Positions 50,646-59,896 of a DNA stretch of 64,000 bases are shown here, piece after piece. The position numbers were made by a program, and so were the translations under genes. The notes below the pieces were generated by a model. It made no database searches. It was not told the origin of the DNA and was given only the letters and a program-made list of their open reading frames with translations. Source of the DNA: RYN-230 sp963829725. Its GTDB lineage: Bacteria; Actinomycetota; Actinomycetes; Streptosporangiales; Streptosporangiaceae. Numbering within the stretch: position 1 is the stretch's first letter; each line of letters opens with the position of its first letter. Location: NCBI GenBank assembly GCA_963829725.1, contig CAWHJW010000014.1, positions 321,426 to 385,425 of the forward strand. Direction: 5' to 3'.

Positions 50646-51365
50646 GTGGCGGCCGCTGATCCCCGCGATGTTCTGACCCGGCCTGCCCCGCCGCCGGACG
50701 TCATGCTGCGTTATAGCCCGGGGGCGGAGCAGGTTGCTGACGTGCGGTTCCGGCGTCGTGACGTTCTGCTGGCGCGGCTTTGGGGGGCCTGGCTGGTGCT
50801 TCCGGTTCTTCCCGGGGTGTCCTCCGGGGCCGGTGGTGCTGATCGTGCTGCTGCACGGTGGGTTCTGGCGGGCCTCGTATGACCGGTCCCACACCGGGCC
50901 GATGGCCGCGGCGCCGGCGGCTGAAATTTCGTCGTGTGCGCGCTGGAGTACCGCCGGACCGGGCCGCCGGGGGTGGCGGCCGGGGGTGGCTGGCCGGCGG
51001 GTGGCTGGCCGGGGGGGTGGCTGGCCGGCGGGTGGCTGGCCGGGGGGTGGCTGGCCGGGGGACGTTCGACGATGTGGCGGCGGCCGTGGACGCAATGCCA
51101 GACCTGGTGCGCGGGGTGGTTGCCCTTGCGCCCGTGAGCGACCTGGCGGCCTGCGACCGGGACGGGCTGGGGGTAATGCGGCGGGCGCACTGCTCGGCGG
51201 CGGTCCCGGCGAGTGGCCGGAGAGATACGCGGTGACGGACCCGGCGGGCCTGGTCCCGCTGGGCGTGCCGGTGCGAATCGTGCACGGGAGCGACGACGCG
51301 CCGGTGCCCTGTGCGATGAGCCGTGAGTTCGCCCGGCGAGCCGGTGCGGCGGGCGCCCGCCGCCC
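50646..51365 (+). pseudogene. Decayed alpha/beta hydrolase
   Basis: Recognisable pieces in successive frames are PPDVMLRYSPGAEQVADVRF, PVVLIVLLHGGFWRASYDRS (oxyanion HGGFW), TFDDVAAAVDAMPDLVRGVV, ALAPVSDLAACDRDGLG and LVPLGVPVRIVHGSDDAPVP (acid motif). They are separated by at least three frame changes, an apparent extra stretch near 50740-50815, and an expanded 16-bp repeat (50971-51062) where the lid and nucleophile region should be. The catalytic GxSxG is not found. Inactive remnant. Confidence 0.65.
50971..51062 (+). repeat. Tandem repeat, about 16-bp unit, six copies
   Basis: Imperfect copies of GGTGGCTGGCCGG(C/G)GG inside the decayed hydrolase. Probably expanded by slippage after the gene lost function. 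Confidence 0.85.
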
Positions 51366-51503
51366 CGGAATGAATGACCCGTGGCGCGGTCCTCGGCGAG
51401 TGCTCCCTCAGCCTGGTCTTCGTGCTAGCACCCGGCCGCCGTCGGCGGCTGCCATCCTTCCCCGCCACTGACCTGAGCGGGACACTGTGCCAAAGGGGAG
51501 GGC

Positions 51504-53927
51504 ATGGGTGCGATCCTGCTGGTCCTGACGGCTAGGGCTCGCCATTACTGGCGGTCCTGGCTACTGCTCGGCCTGGTTGTCGCGATCGGGACCGGGTTCG
51601 TGCTGGCGGCCGTCACGGCGGGACGCCGCGCCGATTCCGCGTTCCCGCGGTTCGCCGCCAGCCACGGTTACGACGCCATCGTGTACAGCAGCCGGCCACT
51701 GCCGAAACTGGCCACCCTGTCCGAAGTGTCCCAGGTGACGCCGATCCGGGCGCCCTTCCACGGCCAGCCCTGGTGCTCTTGCGGGCGCCAGATCGACCAG
51801 GGCGATTTTGCCGTCCGGGAGGTGCCCGCCACGGCCCTGGGCCGGCTGGCGAAGCTGGTCTCCGGCCGCATGCCCGACCAGGCGTCCGTCCATGAGGCGC
51901 TGGCCTCGTACACACTCCAGCGCGACTACGGGATCGGTCCCGGCACGGTGATCCGCCTCCCGATGGCGGCCGCCTCGCAGTGGGGGGCGGTGCTCAAGGC
52001 CCTGGCCGGCGGCCCGGTGCCCAGGCCCGCCGGGCCCACGATCGCGCTGCGGGTGGTGGGTATCGCGGCGGCCGAGAGCGAGTTCCCGTCCGGGCAGGGT
52101 TCCGCCTACGACCTCTACCCGACCCAGGCGTTTGCCGCCGCCACCCGCGGCACCCCGGCCCTGCCGTTCTACTACGTGCGGCTCCGCCACGGGCAGGCGG
52201 ACTTCGCCAGGTTCGAGGCCGCGGCCAGCGGACTGAACGGAGTCGGGGTTCAGAATCTCGATGCGGCGGCGGTGGCGATCACGGCCTCGATCCGCCCTCA
52301 GGCCGTCGGCTGGTGGGTGCTCGCCGCGCTCGCCGCGCTGGCCGCGGCCGTGGTGGCGGGCCAGGCGTTGGCCCGACAGACCGCCGCGGAGAACACAGAC
52401 CAACCGGTCCTGTCCGCGCTGGGCCTGAGCTCGCGGCAGTCCGCCGCGCTGAGCATGCTGCGGACCCTGATCGTGGCGCTGGCCGGGGCGGCGGGCGGGG
52501 TGGGCCTGGCCACGCTGCTGTCTGTGTCCGCACCGGTGGGCGAGGCGCGGCTGGCTGACCCCGCTCCCGGCCTGACCTTCGACTGGCCGGTGGCAGTCCT
52601 GGGAGCGGTGGCGGCCGTGGCCGTGGTGCTCGCGCTCGGGGTACCGCCCGCGCTGCGTGGTGCCCGGACGCGCGGCTCCCCGCGGCGGGCCCGGGTGATC
52701 CGGCCGTCGATGGTGGCCGGCGCGGCCGCGGCGGCGGGCGCGCCGGCGGTCGCGGTGCTGGGCGTCCGGCAGGCCCTGGAACGGGGCCGTGGTACCCGCG
52801 CGGTCCCGGCAGGGATCGCGCTGGCCGGCACGATCCTGGCCGTGGCCGCGCTGTGCGCGACCGCCGTGCTCGGCGCCAGCCTGTCCCACCTCACCGCCTC
52901 GCCCGAGCTCTACGGAGACCCGTTCCAGGCAATTTTCAGCTGGTCGGGACCGGGGGGAGCGGCTGGTACCGGCCTGCTCAGCGGGCTGGAACGCGATCCG
53001 GCGATCGACCGGATCACGCTGATCTCAGGGCCCGCGATCACCGTCAACCAGCTCGGCGTGCAGGCACTCGCCGCCGCGGCGCCGCGGGGCCCGCTGCTGC
53101 TGTCGGCCGCCGACGGCCGGCTTCCGGCCGGCCGTGGCGAGATAGCCCTCGGCGCCTCCACCATGCGCCAGGCCCGCGCGCACATCGGATCCGTGGTCCA
53201 GGTGGGCGTGACCTCCCCGGACGGCGCCGCCCGCCGCGCACGCTTCCGGGTGGTGGGGCTGGTGTCGTTCCCCAGTGACTTCGGGACCGGGGGACTTGGC
53301 ACCGGGGCGGCGCTGACCACGGCGGGATACACCGCGGCCCAGTGCCCGCCGTCGCCCGCCCAGCCGAATTGCCGCCGCGCGGCCGCGGCCCATCCCCCGG
53401 ACCTGGTGCTGGTGCACGCCGTGCCCGGGCCGGCCGGGACCGCGGCGCTGGCCCGGCACATCCGGCAGTACCCGGGCGGTGCCTCCCGGCCCACCGTCCC
53501 GACGGCGCTGGTGAACTTCGGGGAGTCGGCCAACTTCCCGCTGCTGCTGGGCGGGGTGGTGACGCTGTGCGGCGCCGCCACACTGGCCCATCTGCTGGCG
53601 GTGAGCGTGTGGCGCCGGCGCAGGGACAGCAGCCTGCTGAAGGCCCTCGGGTTCGTCCGCCGCCAGGTCGCGGCCGTGGTGTTCTGGCAGGCCGCGACCG
53701 TGGCGGTGGTGGGGATCGTGGTCGGCGTACCGCTAGGGCTGGTGGCCGGAAGGGTAGTCTGGCGCGTCTTCGCCCTCGACGCCGGGGTGGTGGCGGTCCC
53801 GGTGCTGCCCGGCTGGCTCATCGCGGCGCTCGCCGCCGGTGTCCTCGTCGTTGCGACCGCGATTGCCATCGTCCCCGCGGCGGCGGCAGCGAGATCGCCA
53901 GCCGGACAGGTGCTCCGCATCGAGTAG
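51504..53927 (+). CDS. FtsX-like (MacB-type) ABC transporter permease
   Basis: 807 aa with the FtsX layout: an N-terminal helix (SWLLLGLVVAIGTGFVLAAV), a large extracellular domain, three helices (WWVLAALAALAAAVVAGQAL), a second extracellular domain (about residues 480-660) and a C-terminal helix bundle (LLLGGVVTLCGAATLAHLLA). The sequence RRRRDSSLLKALGFVRRQVA is the coupling region typical of these permeases. No ATPase gene is adjacent, so the partner must be elsewhere or was lost. AAAGGGGAGGG precedes ATG 51504. Confidence 0.85.
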   Translation: MGAILLVLTARARHYWRSWLLLGLVVAIGTGFVLAAVTAGRRADSAFPRFAASHGYDAIVYSSRPLPKLATLSEVSQVTPIRAPFHGQPWCSCGRQIDQGDFAVREVPATALGRLAKLVSGRMPDQASVHEALASYTLQRDYGIGPGTVIRLPMAAASQWGAVLKALAGGPVPRPAGPTIALRVVGIAAAESEFPSGQGSAYDLYPTQAFAAATRGTPALPFYYVRLRHGQADFARFEAAASGLNGVGVQNLDAAAVAITASIRPQAVGWWVLAALAALAAAVVAGQALARQTAAENTDQPVLSALGLSSRQSAALSMLRTLIVALAGAAGGVGLATLLSVSAPVGEARLADPAPGLTFDWPVAVLGAVAAVAVVLALGVPPALRGARTRGSPRRARVIRPSMVAGAAAAAGAPAVAVLGVRQALERGRGTRAVPAGIALAGTILAVAALCATAVLGASLSHLTASPELYGDPFQAIFSWSGPGGAAGTGLLSGLERDPAIDRITLISGPAITVNQLGVQALAAAAPRGPLLLSAADGRLPAGRGEIALGASTMRQARAHIGSVVQVGVTSPDGAARRARFRVVGLVSFPSDFGTGGLGTGAALTTAGYTAAQCPPSPAQPNCRRAAAAHPPDLVLVHAVPGPAGTAALARHIRQYPGGASRPTVPTALVNFGESANFPLLLGGVVTLCGAATLAHLLAVSVWRRRRDSSLLKALGFVRRQVAAVVFWQAATVAVVGIVVGVPLGLVAGRVVWRVFALDAGVVAVPVLPGWLIAALAAGVLVVATAIAIVPAAAAARSPAGQVLRIE

Positions 53928-54169
53928 CTCCCCGCACGATCCACATGGAATCCTCTCGCTGCTGTTGCTGCGAGCGATAGCGCGTCGCTGCGGACGGGTT
54001 TGACGCCTTCGGGTGTAGACGCCACGACGTCAGGAGTGCGGTAAGCTCTCCAACGCCCGGGGCGGGTAACTTGGCCTCAGTTGTGGGTCAGGTTCGCTGT
54101 CCACCGGAGTGCACGAACTGAGTTGACCGCCGGGACGCGTGAAACCCCAGCCCAGACAACTAAACACAG

Positions 54170-54242
54170 GCCCCCTTAGCTCAGTCGGCAGAGCGTCTCC
54201 ATGGTAAGGAGAAGGTCTACGGTTCGATTCCGTAAGGGGGCT
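54170..54242 (+). tRNA. tRNA-Thr (anticodon GGT)
   Basis: A 73-nt cloverleaf: acceptor GCCCCCT paired with AGGGGGC, discriminator T, D arm AGCTCAGTCGGCAGAGC, anticodon arm TCTCC-ATGGTAA-GGAGA with GGT at 54203-54205, T arm ending GGTTCGATTCC. CCA is not encoded. The 3' end is 6 bp from the integrase stop, so it is the likely attachment site of the downstream element and was left intact by integration. Confidence 0.95.
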
Positions 54243-54248
54243 CCCAGG

Positions 54249-55814
54249 TCAGAGGTGGTTTCGCTGGTCAGCTGGCGGGCCGCCGGGCACGGCGAGTGTC
54301 AGATCGAGTGGCAAGATCACTGATTTTGGCCGGTCTGACCGTCGCTGCTGGCTGTGCTGTGGTCCCGGTCTGCTGGCCGGTCTCGTGGGCTCGCAGTAGG
54401 TGGTCCAGCAGGGGCACTTGCGAGTGCTTGTCGATCTTGTAGCGCTCGGCAGGGCGTCTTGCCATAGCTCTTCGAGGACCTCGCAGAGGCGCTCGCGCAT
54501 CTGGCGGGTCACGTGCATGTAGACGCGGTCCATGCCTTGCATGGCGTGGCCGCGGCGGTCCATCTGGATGACCTTGCTCAGGTTCGCGGCGTCCAGCCAG
54601 GTGGCGTGGGAATGCCGGTAGTCGTGCGGCTTGAGCTTGCCGGTCAGGTTCGGCCAGGTGCCGTCGGCTAGGTCCGCGGCCTTATTTCTGCGGTTGCCCC
54701 GGCGGATGGGGATGCCGGGCCAGGGCTCGGCGGTGACGTAGACGGGGCGGCGGAGGCCCTGGCGGGCGGGGTGGAGGCCTTCGGCGGCTGGGGTGAGGAA
54801 GTCGTCGGCGTAGTTGGAGCGGCGCGGGTGGCCGCCCTTCGGGCCGAGGAACAGGTAGTTGGGCGGTGTCTTGTCCTCGCCCTTGCAGGTCGGCCTGCCG
54901 TCCTCGAGCGGGCAGCAGCAGGTGTCCCGGCGGTTGTCCATCGCCCAGCGCATCAGGCCGGCCAGGAAGGGCGGCAGGTCCAGGACCCGGAAGGAGCCAT
55001 CCTTCGGGGCCGACTTGCAGACTGCGCCGCCGAGCTCGCGGAGCTGCCAGTCCACGGCGTAGGTGGGGATGCCGGTCTTGGGGAACTGGAGCGGGGAGTC
55101 CTTGCCCGGCCATCCCTCCACGGCCATGAGCTCGCCCCAGCGGACGCCGGTCCAGGCGGCGAAGACGTTCATCACGAAGTCGATGTCCCGCCCGGAGAGC
55201 AGGGCGCACCGTTCGGCGACGCACAGGGCGTGGAACGGGGTGATGACGTTCGCGGTGGATTGCTGTGCTGCCCTGGATGGGACCCGGCCTTTGACGCGCA
55301 CCCGGCCGCGGCGGCCTTTCCGCCGTTCGGCCGGGTTCCGGTCGATCTTCCCGGCGTGGACCGCGTCGCCGAGGATCGTGATCAGCAGGGAGCGGGCGCC
55401 GCCGGCGACCGACCGGGCGTAGGGCGTTCCCCGTGCGCTGATGCGGGTGGGGATGGCGTTCTCCCAGGTCTCGATCTCCTCGAACTCCAGGGACCCGAGC
55501 TCGCGCCCTTCGAACTCCGGAAGGATGAAGCCCTCGACGAAGTACTTGTACTTGGCGCGGGTCTTGGGCCCGATATCGCCGAGCATCCCGACCCAGACGT
55601 CGATCCAGTCCTCCAGGAGCATCTTGCGGCCCGTGCGCTCATGCCAGGAGCCCTCGATCTGCTCGGTGATCTGGGTGGTCGCATCCGCCCGGGCTTCTTC
55701 CGGGTCGTCGTAGAAGGTGGTCCAGTACCTCTGGTCCTGGAACCGCCAGACGTACCGGGTACGGCCCTGGCGGTTCGTCTCGGCCCACGGCTTCGGCCTG
55801 CGCGGCGGGGTCAT
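54249..55814 (-). CDS. int: Tyrosine recombinase (phage-type integrase), frameshifted near the C-terminus
   Basis: 521 codons. N-terminal arm-binding and SAM-like domains (KMLLEDWIDVWVGMLGDIGP, KTRAKYKYFVEGFILPEFEG) and catalytic domain with Arg in TGVRWGELMA, HDYRHSHATWL (HxxR) and RRGHAMQG...VYMHVTRQ with the nucleophilic Tyr. All catalytic residues are present. After ELWQDAL the natural end (AERYKIDKHSQVPLLDHLLR) is in another frame, ending at 54268; one missing G near 54450 explains this. The extra tail read in the long frame is artificial. Integrates at the adjacent tRNA-Thr. Confidence 0.88.
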   Translation of the reverse strand: MTPPRRPKPWAETNRQGRTRYVWRFQDQRYWTTFYDDPEEARADATTQITEQIEGSWHERTGRKMLLEDWIDVWVGMLGDIGPKTRAKYKYFVEGFILPEFEGRELGSLEFEEIETWENAIPTRISARGTPYARSVAGGARSLLITILGDAVHAGKIDRNPAERRKGRRGRVRVKGRVPSRAAQQSTANVITPFHALCVAERCALLSGRDIDFVMNVFAAWTGVRWGELMAVEGWPGKDSPLQFPKTGIPTYAVDWQLRELGGAVCKSAPKDGSFRVLDLPPFLAGLMRWAMDNRRDTCCCPLEDGRPTCKGEDKTPPNYLFLGPKGGHPRRSNYADDFLTPAAEGLHPARQGLRRPVYVTAEPWPGIPIRRGNRRNKAADLADGTWPNLTGKLKPHDYRHSHATWLDAANLSKVIQMDRRGHAMQGMDRVYMHVTRQMRERLCEVLEELWQDALPSATRSTSTRKCPCWTTYCEPTRPASRPGPQHSQQRRSDRPKSVILPLDLTLAVPGGPPADQRNHL

Positions 55815-56295
55815 CGCTGCTTCCCGTCGGCGGGCGACGTGTCGCGTGGGCTACGGGCGCGCCAGGCCTGGGGTGGACGCTCGGTCCTGTGCGCTGATGA
55901 CCGTCGGGATGCCGGTCGGCTTCTCGACGGGAGCGCCTGTGACGTGTCGGCAGGCTTGGGCCGGCGGGCCTGACCCTCAAGGATCTCCCGCAGGTCGCCT
56001 GCGGTGAACCTGATCCGGCGGCCGTTCAGGTGGAAGGGCACCTGCCTGCGGTAGGCGCGGGTCCGCAGGGCGCACTCAGTCATCTCCGCCAGCCCGAGAT
56101 TCGTAAGATCTCGGCGGCCTGGGCCGGGGTGAACAGCTGGGGAAGGTCCAGCGCGGGCGGGTCAATGGCTGTCACGGCAAGCACACCTCTCGGACAACTG
56201 GCAGCACCGCCCGCATCGGCAGGTGCCTCGCTGTCCGCGGTCAGGGCTGGACATTCCGAGGTCCGTCGGGCGGACGGTTGACTGTTCTTAGACAT
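55811..56295 (-). pseudogene. Excisionase/AlpA-like helix-turn-helix protein, frameshifted
   Basis: ATG 56295 encodes a low-complexity lead and LFTPAQAAEILRI, the first helix of the HTH, then stops at a frame change. The rest of the domain, GLAEMTECALRTRAYRRQVP then FHLNGRRIRFTAGDLREILE, is in the next frame and ends at 55811, overlapping the integrase start by 4 nt. A single missing base near 56095 would restore it. Probable recombination directionality factor or regulator. Confidence 0.65.
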
Positions 56296-56313
56296 CTTAT
56301 TTAAATAAGATGT
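56292..56313. promoter_or_regulatory. 22-bp AT-rich perfect palindrome
   Basis: ACATCTTATTT followed by its exact complement, 18 of 22 bases A or T, covering the start codon of the excisionase-like gene. Likely an operator for its own product or for an element repressor. Confidence 0.55.
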
Positions 56314-56581
56314 TTCCTGTCAGTCAACTGGATAAGGGGCCACCCTGTGCTGACTTTGCTTGTGGAGCTTGGTTCACCTCGGCAGGAGTGCCAGCTCCGG
56401 AGACTCGGCCATGACTGTCGGCCCGAGGAGTTGACTGGCCTGGGACTCAGACTCGACGGTCGGTCACTCGCCCCAATCCGTCGGCGGCTGACCGAACGGG
56501 ACCACGGTCCTGGCGCTCGCCAGCATCCTGCATCAATGCGGACTACCGACGATCTGCGTGGATTAGGGCTAGCGTAGTTGG

Positions 56582-56800
56582 GTGCTTACCGTCGGGATTG
56601 ACCTCGCTGCGGAGCCAGAGGGAACTGCGGTGGCATGGGTCGAGTGGCTTGCCGGGCGGGCCGTAGTCCGCGACCTGGCATGGGGCGCGGATGACGCCGC
56701 GATCCTGGCCGCGATGGCGGAGGCAGGCATGGCCGGGATCGACTGCCCGCTGGGCTGGCCAGATGTCTTCCTTGCGTTCGTTGCTGCCCATCAGGGCGGA
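56582..56800 (+). pseudogene. N-terminal remnant of a DUF429-like protein
   Basis: GTG 56582 begins LTVGIDLAAEPEGTAVAWVE, and MAGIDCPLGWPDVFLAFVAA follows; both match the N-terminal third of DUF429 (RNase H-like fold, predicted nuclease). After AAHQGG (about 56800) similarity stops and the frame becomes low-complexity Ser/Pro. The remaining two thirds are absent. Confidence 0.55.
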
Positions 56801-57054
56801 CGTTGTCTGTACCCGCGGGGGATCCGGGAGCGGGGCTGGCGGCCCTCTATCTCGCACTGCTGTGCTTTCTTCTCGGTCTCCTGCCCTGCCCCTTCTCCCT
56901 CCCCTCCTCTTCCTCCCCTGACCACTTAAACGCCCCGCCCAAATATCCAGTCCAGCACGTGGACCCGCATGCCTACTGGTCGAGCGCACTCGGTCAGCGG
57001 CTGCAGAAGAGTGAACCGCGCAAGCCCGCCTGGCCCGCGACGCCGTGCCGGTTG

Positions 57055-57631
57055 TCAGCGTGCGTACCTGTTACGGAACCTGTCCACATGTAGTGTCTCC
57101 CCGCGGAGCAGGCCAGTCTCGATCTCGGTGGGATACGCGGTGCCGTCCTCGTACAGCAGGTGGCCGAAGTAGAAGGTGCCGGGTGTTGTTGCCGCTTCTC
57201 GTTCTAATGCCCGGAACCGTTGCCCTGGTCCGACCAGCCGCGGTTCAGGTCCCGCCGCTGCCGGAAGATGTTCGGGCCGAACTCGCCTCCGGAAAGATGG
57301 GGAATGAGGTGGCCCCGGTCCACCAGCGTGCCGTCGGGGTCGGGCGGCAGCGGGAATCCGCGCTGGTAGGAGACATCGCGTTTGGCGACTGTGGCTGGTG
57401 TCATGGTCCAGGCCGCCACTGTTCGATCCTCCTGATCTGCTCCACGGCGCTCGCCAGGTCGAACAAGTAGGTGGCTCCAGACTGCACGAATTGCAGTAGC
57501 GAGCAATCCGGGAATTGATGTTCGTATCGTTCCGCCACCGCGTCGAGCAGTGCCGTGCCAAGATCGGCAGGCACCAGTGGCATCCGGAGGCCACTCACCA
57601 GCCCCGCGTAGTCCACCGACAACCGGGTCAT
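57055..57631 (-). pseudogene. DNA/RNA non-specific endonuclease-like protein, frameshifted
   Basis: Three frames contribute in order: MTRLSVDYAGLVSGLRMPLV (start 57631), then DPDGTLVDRGHLIPHLSGGE and GPNIFRQRRDLNRGWSDQG, then RALEREAATTPGTFYFGHLL and the end at 57055. DRGH is the catalytic motif of the DNA/RNA non-specific nuclease family, and the Asn-containing NRGW segment follows. At least two frame changes break it. In actinomycetes such domains are often secreted effectors or toxins; no signal peptide or immunity gene is visible. Confidence 0.55.
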
Positions 57632-57818
57632 CCCGCTGTTCTACCCGGTGATCAGCGAGGGCGACACGAAGCGCCAGTCCGCTGCCGTAACAGCAATGGC
57701 CAGGCGAACGGCGTCCCCGTCAGCAGGCTGACTGGTCGATACCGGTGGGCGGAACGAGGAACCTGCTCGCCGGGCTGCACCGCCGGATCATCACAGCGAT
57801 CCCTGGGATGATGGATGC

Positions 57819-58441
57819 GTGATCGACCTGGCGCGGCTCGTCGCAGACTTCGCGGTAGCGATTCAGCGTGCCGATAGCCGCAAACCGCAAGCGGTTGGAT
57901 CCCGGACAGGGCGTGCGTATCAGCCGGGGATCGGCCCGCACACTGAGAGCCAGACAATCAGGCTCGTGACGAATGAACTCATCACACTCGACCAGGCGTA
58001 TGCGGCATACGCGCTCGACGTGCCCTACCCCGGCACGTCGCGGCAGCGATGCGACTGGTGCCTGGGTCAGGCCCATCTTGGGACTGGGCCATCGAGGCGA
58101 AGATGCTGCGCATGTTCGGGGACAACGGGAAGCTCAACGACAACATGCTGATGCACGTTCTATCCCCTTACCCGGCACACCGCAGCGCCCTGACGGACTG
58201 CGAAAAGCTGGCCCAATCGGTCCAGCCCGGCCGCAAGGCCATCGTGATCTACGGTTACGACTACAACGACTGGCCCATGGACCCCGCGATCGAAGCGTTC
58301 GAAACACTCGCTTCAGAGCGCGTCACCCTCGGCGATCAGCATGCAGCGGCCTATGACCACCTGATGCACCCAGTCCATCAACACGGACGAGTGTTCGCCT
58401 GGGAGATCGGGAAGCAGAACGGGTGCGGGCCCCGCGAGTAG
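57819..58441 (+). pseudogene. Unknown protein with PD-(D/E)XK-like motif, frameshifted
   Basis: GTG 57819 starts MIDLARLVADFAVAIQRADS, with TLDQAYAAYALDVPYPGTSR and QRCDWCLG later. The natural continuation is in another frame from SWDWAIEAKMLRMFGDNGKL to LMHPVHQHGRVFAWEIGKQ. CDWCLG plus WAIEAK gives an Asp...Glu-x-Lys arrangement, as in PD-(D/E)XK nucleases. A frame change at about 58070 separates the halves. Family unknown to me; the nuclease idea rests on motif spacing only. Confidence 0.5.
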
Positions 58442-58532
58442 ATGTATGTCATAGGGGCCAGCGAAGTGCGGTCCCTGGTCAAAGTTGGTGTCGGCCAGCG
58501 CGGACAGCGGCTATGAGAGTATCCGTAGTGAT

Positions 58533-59060
58533 TCAGCAGAGATTGTCGGCCTGTTTGATCCGGCGCAGCAGGTAAGGGCAGAGAAGTAGTCCCCGTATTT
58601 GCGCTGCAACTCCGGACGCTGCCAGTCCCGGCCACTGATGGTGCGTCGGCATGAGGCGCTGCCGCAGCGGCAATCCATGCCACCGTCGCAGTCGTCGAAC
58701 AGCGCATAGTCGGTCGTCAGTTCCTCGCCCGGGCTGATCCGGCGCATGGCCAACAGCACGATGTTGCCGGCGAAGCCGACGTTCGGCTCGCACGAGTTGG
58801 TTGAGAAACAGCATCACCGGCTCGTACTACGTCCTCCAGGGCCACCAAGTGAAAGCCGTCAGCGATCTGCACGTCGGAGTTCTGCAGCCGGTTGCGGCAG
58901 CGGCCGCAAGGTGAGCGGTGTCCACGATGTGGCCGCCCTTGATCGCGACGATCTCATCCTTGCACGATCGGCGACACCGCGACCAGCCCACGGCCTTCGA
59001 TCGCACTGCGGCGCCCCTTGGCAGCCTTCGGCGAGATACCCTGGAGACGATCACTACTGT
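58533..59060 (-). pseudogene. SET-domain protein, multiply frameshifted
   Basis: In order along the minus strand, in changing frames: SPKAAKGRRSAIEGRGLVAV, EIVAIKGGHIVDTAHLA, RLQNSDVQIADGFHLVALED, the core SET motif readable as N-x-SCEPNVGFAGNIVLLAMR, ELTTDYALFDDC, then DCRCGSASCRRTISGRDWQR (post-SET Cys) and YLLRRIKQADNLC. At least four frame changes. It would be a protein lysine methyltransferase, a group found sporadically in bacteria. Not functional as read. Confidence 0.6.
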
Positions 59061-59447
59061 CCCTCCCGCGGTGAAGCCGTGCCGGAGATGTATCCACCAG
59101 CGCGATCTCGCCGGCGGCCGCCAGCTGGCAAATCCAGCAGTGCGGCGCACCCGCTGCGCGGCTATGCGCGGTAATTGCTTGGAGGCGATCAAGTCCGCCC
59201 AACGTAGCGTCTCGCGCCAGATGTCGGAGGCGATCGCGATCTTTGGCGGGCGCGAGCCGCTGGGCGCATTGCCTACTACGCATTGTGAGCAGGGTAATGG
59301 TGTCTTTGGGTGCGCATAGCGCGAGTCATATCGCTGATTCGGACAACCTGCGTCCGCGCAGAACGTTCAGATCTGGAGCCAACCATATCGGATTCACCGG
59401 TCGTTCACTGCCTGCGGCGATTCTCAGGTTGCGTTCTCGGAAAGGTG
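59061..59447. other. Stretch without an assignable gene
   Basis: 387 bp. A plus-strand frame (about 59060-59319) has KPCRRCIHQRDLAGGRQLAN and LEAIKSAQRSVSRQMSEAIA, which could be a fragment of a Cys-containing protein, but I recognise no family and both strands have comparable open frames. Confidence 0.35.
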
Positions 59448-59643
59448 ATGGCTGAGGCTGCAGACATATGGCGCGGCTGCCGCTGATCATGAGGTGTCCG
59501 GCCTGTTCCGCTGCTGCGCGGCCGACAGGAAGGAAGGATTCCATATCCGTCTGATCTGCTTGGGCCGGGTCTGCCTGGTCGTGGACAAGGCGCCCGATCC
59601 GGCCTGCGATGCCTACGTGTTGAGGATGGTGGTGGCAGGCTGA
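59448..59643 (+). pseudogene. Small unknown protein, apparently frameshifted
   Basis: ATG 59448 has GGAAAGGTG upstream but stops after MAEAADIWRGCR. The next frame continues from AAADHEVSGLFRCCAADRKE to RLICLGRVCLVVDKAPDPAC and ends at 59643. Family unknown. Confidence 0.3.
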
Positions 59644-59896
59644 GTACGCAACGGGACTCTGGTGGCCGGGAAGATCGTGATGGATTGACCCGATCTACCA
59701 CAGGTCCCGTCGCCTCATCCTCCTCGGCAGTCCGCACTCCCATCGGGCTTCATCATGGCTACCAGCTCCGGCGAATGTGTCCCCTTTCCCCGGCCGCACT
59801 GCTCTACGGCGGCCGCCAACGATCGCTGGTCGTGCAGACGACTCCTGTTGGTCGTACGCTTAGCGATGTGGTGAACAGTCGTGGCGCGGTAGTGGC

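Noticed and set aside
50971..51062. CRISPR or structured RNA array
   Set aside because: Units of about 16 bp are directly adjacent with no unique spacers.
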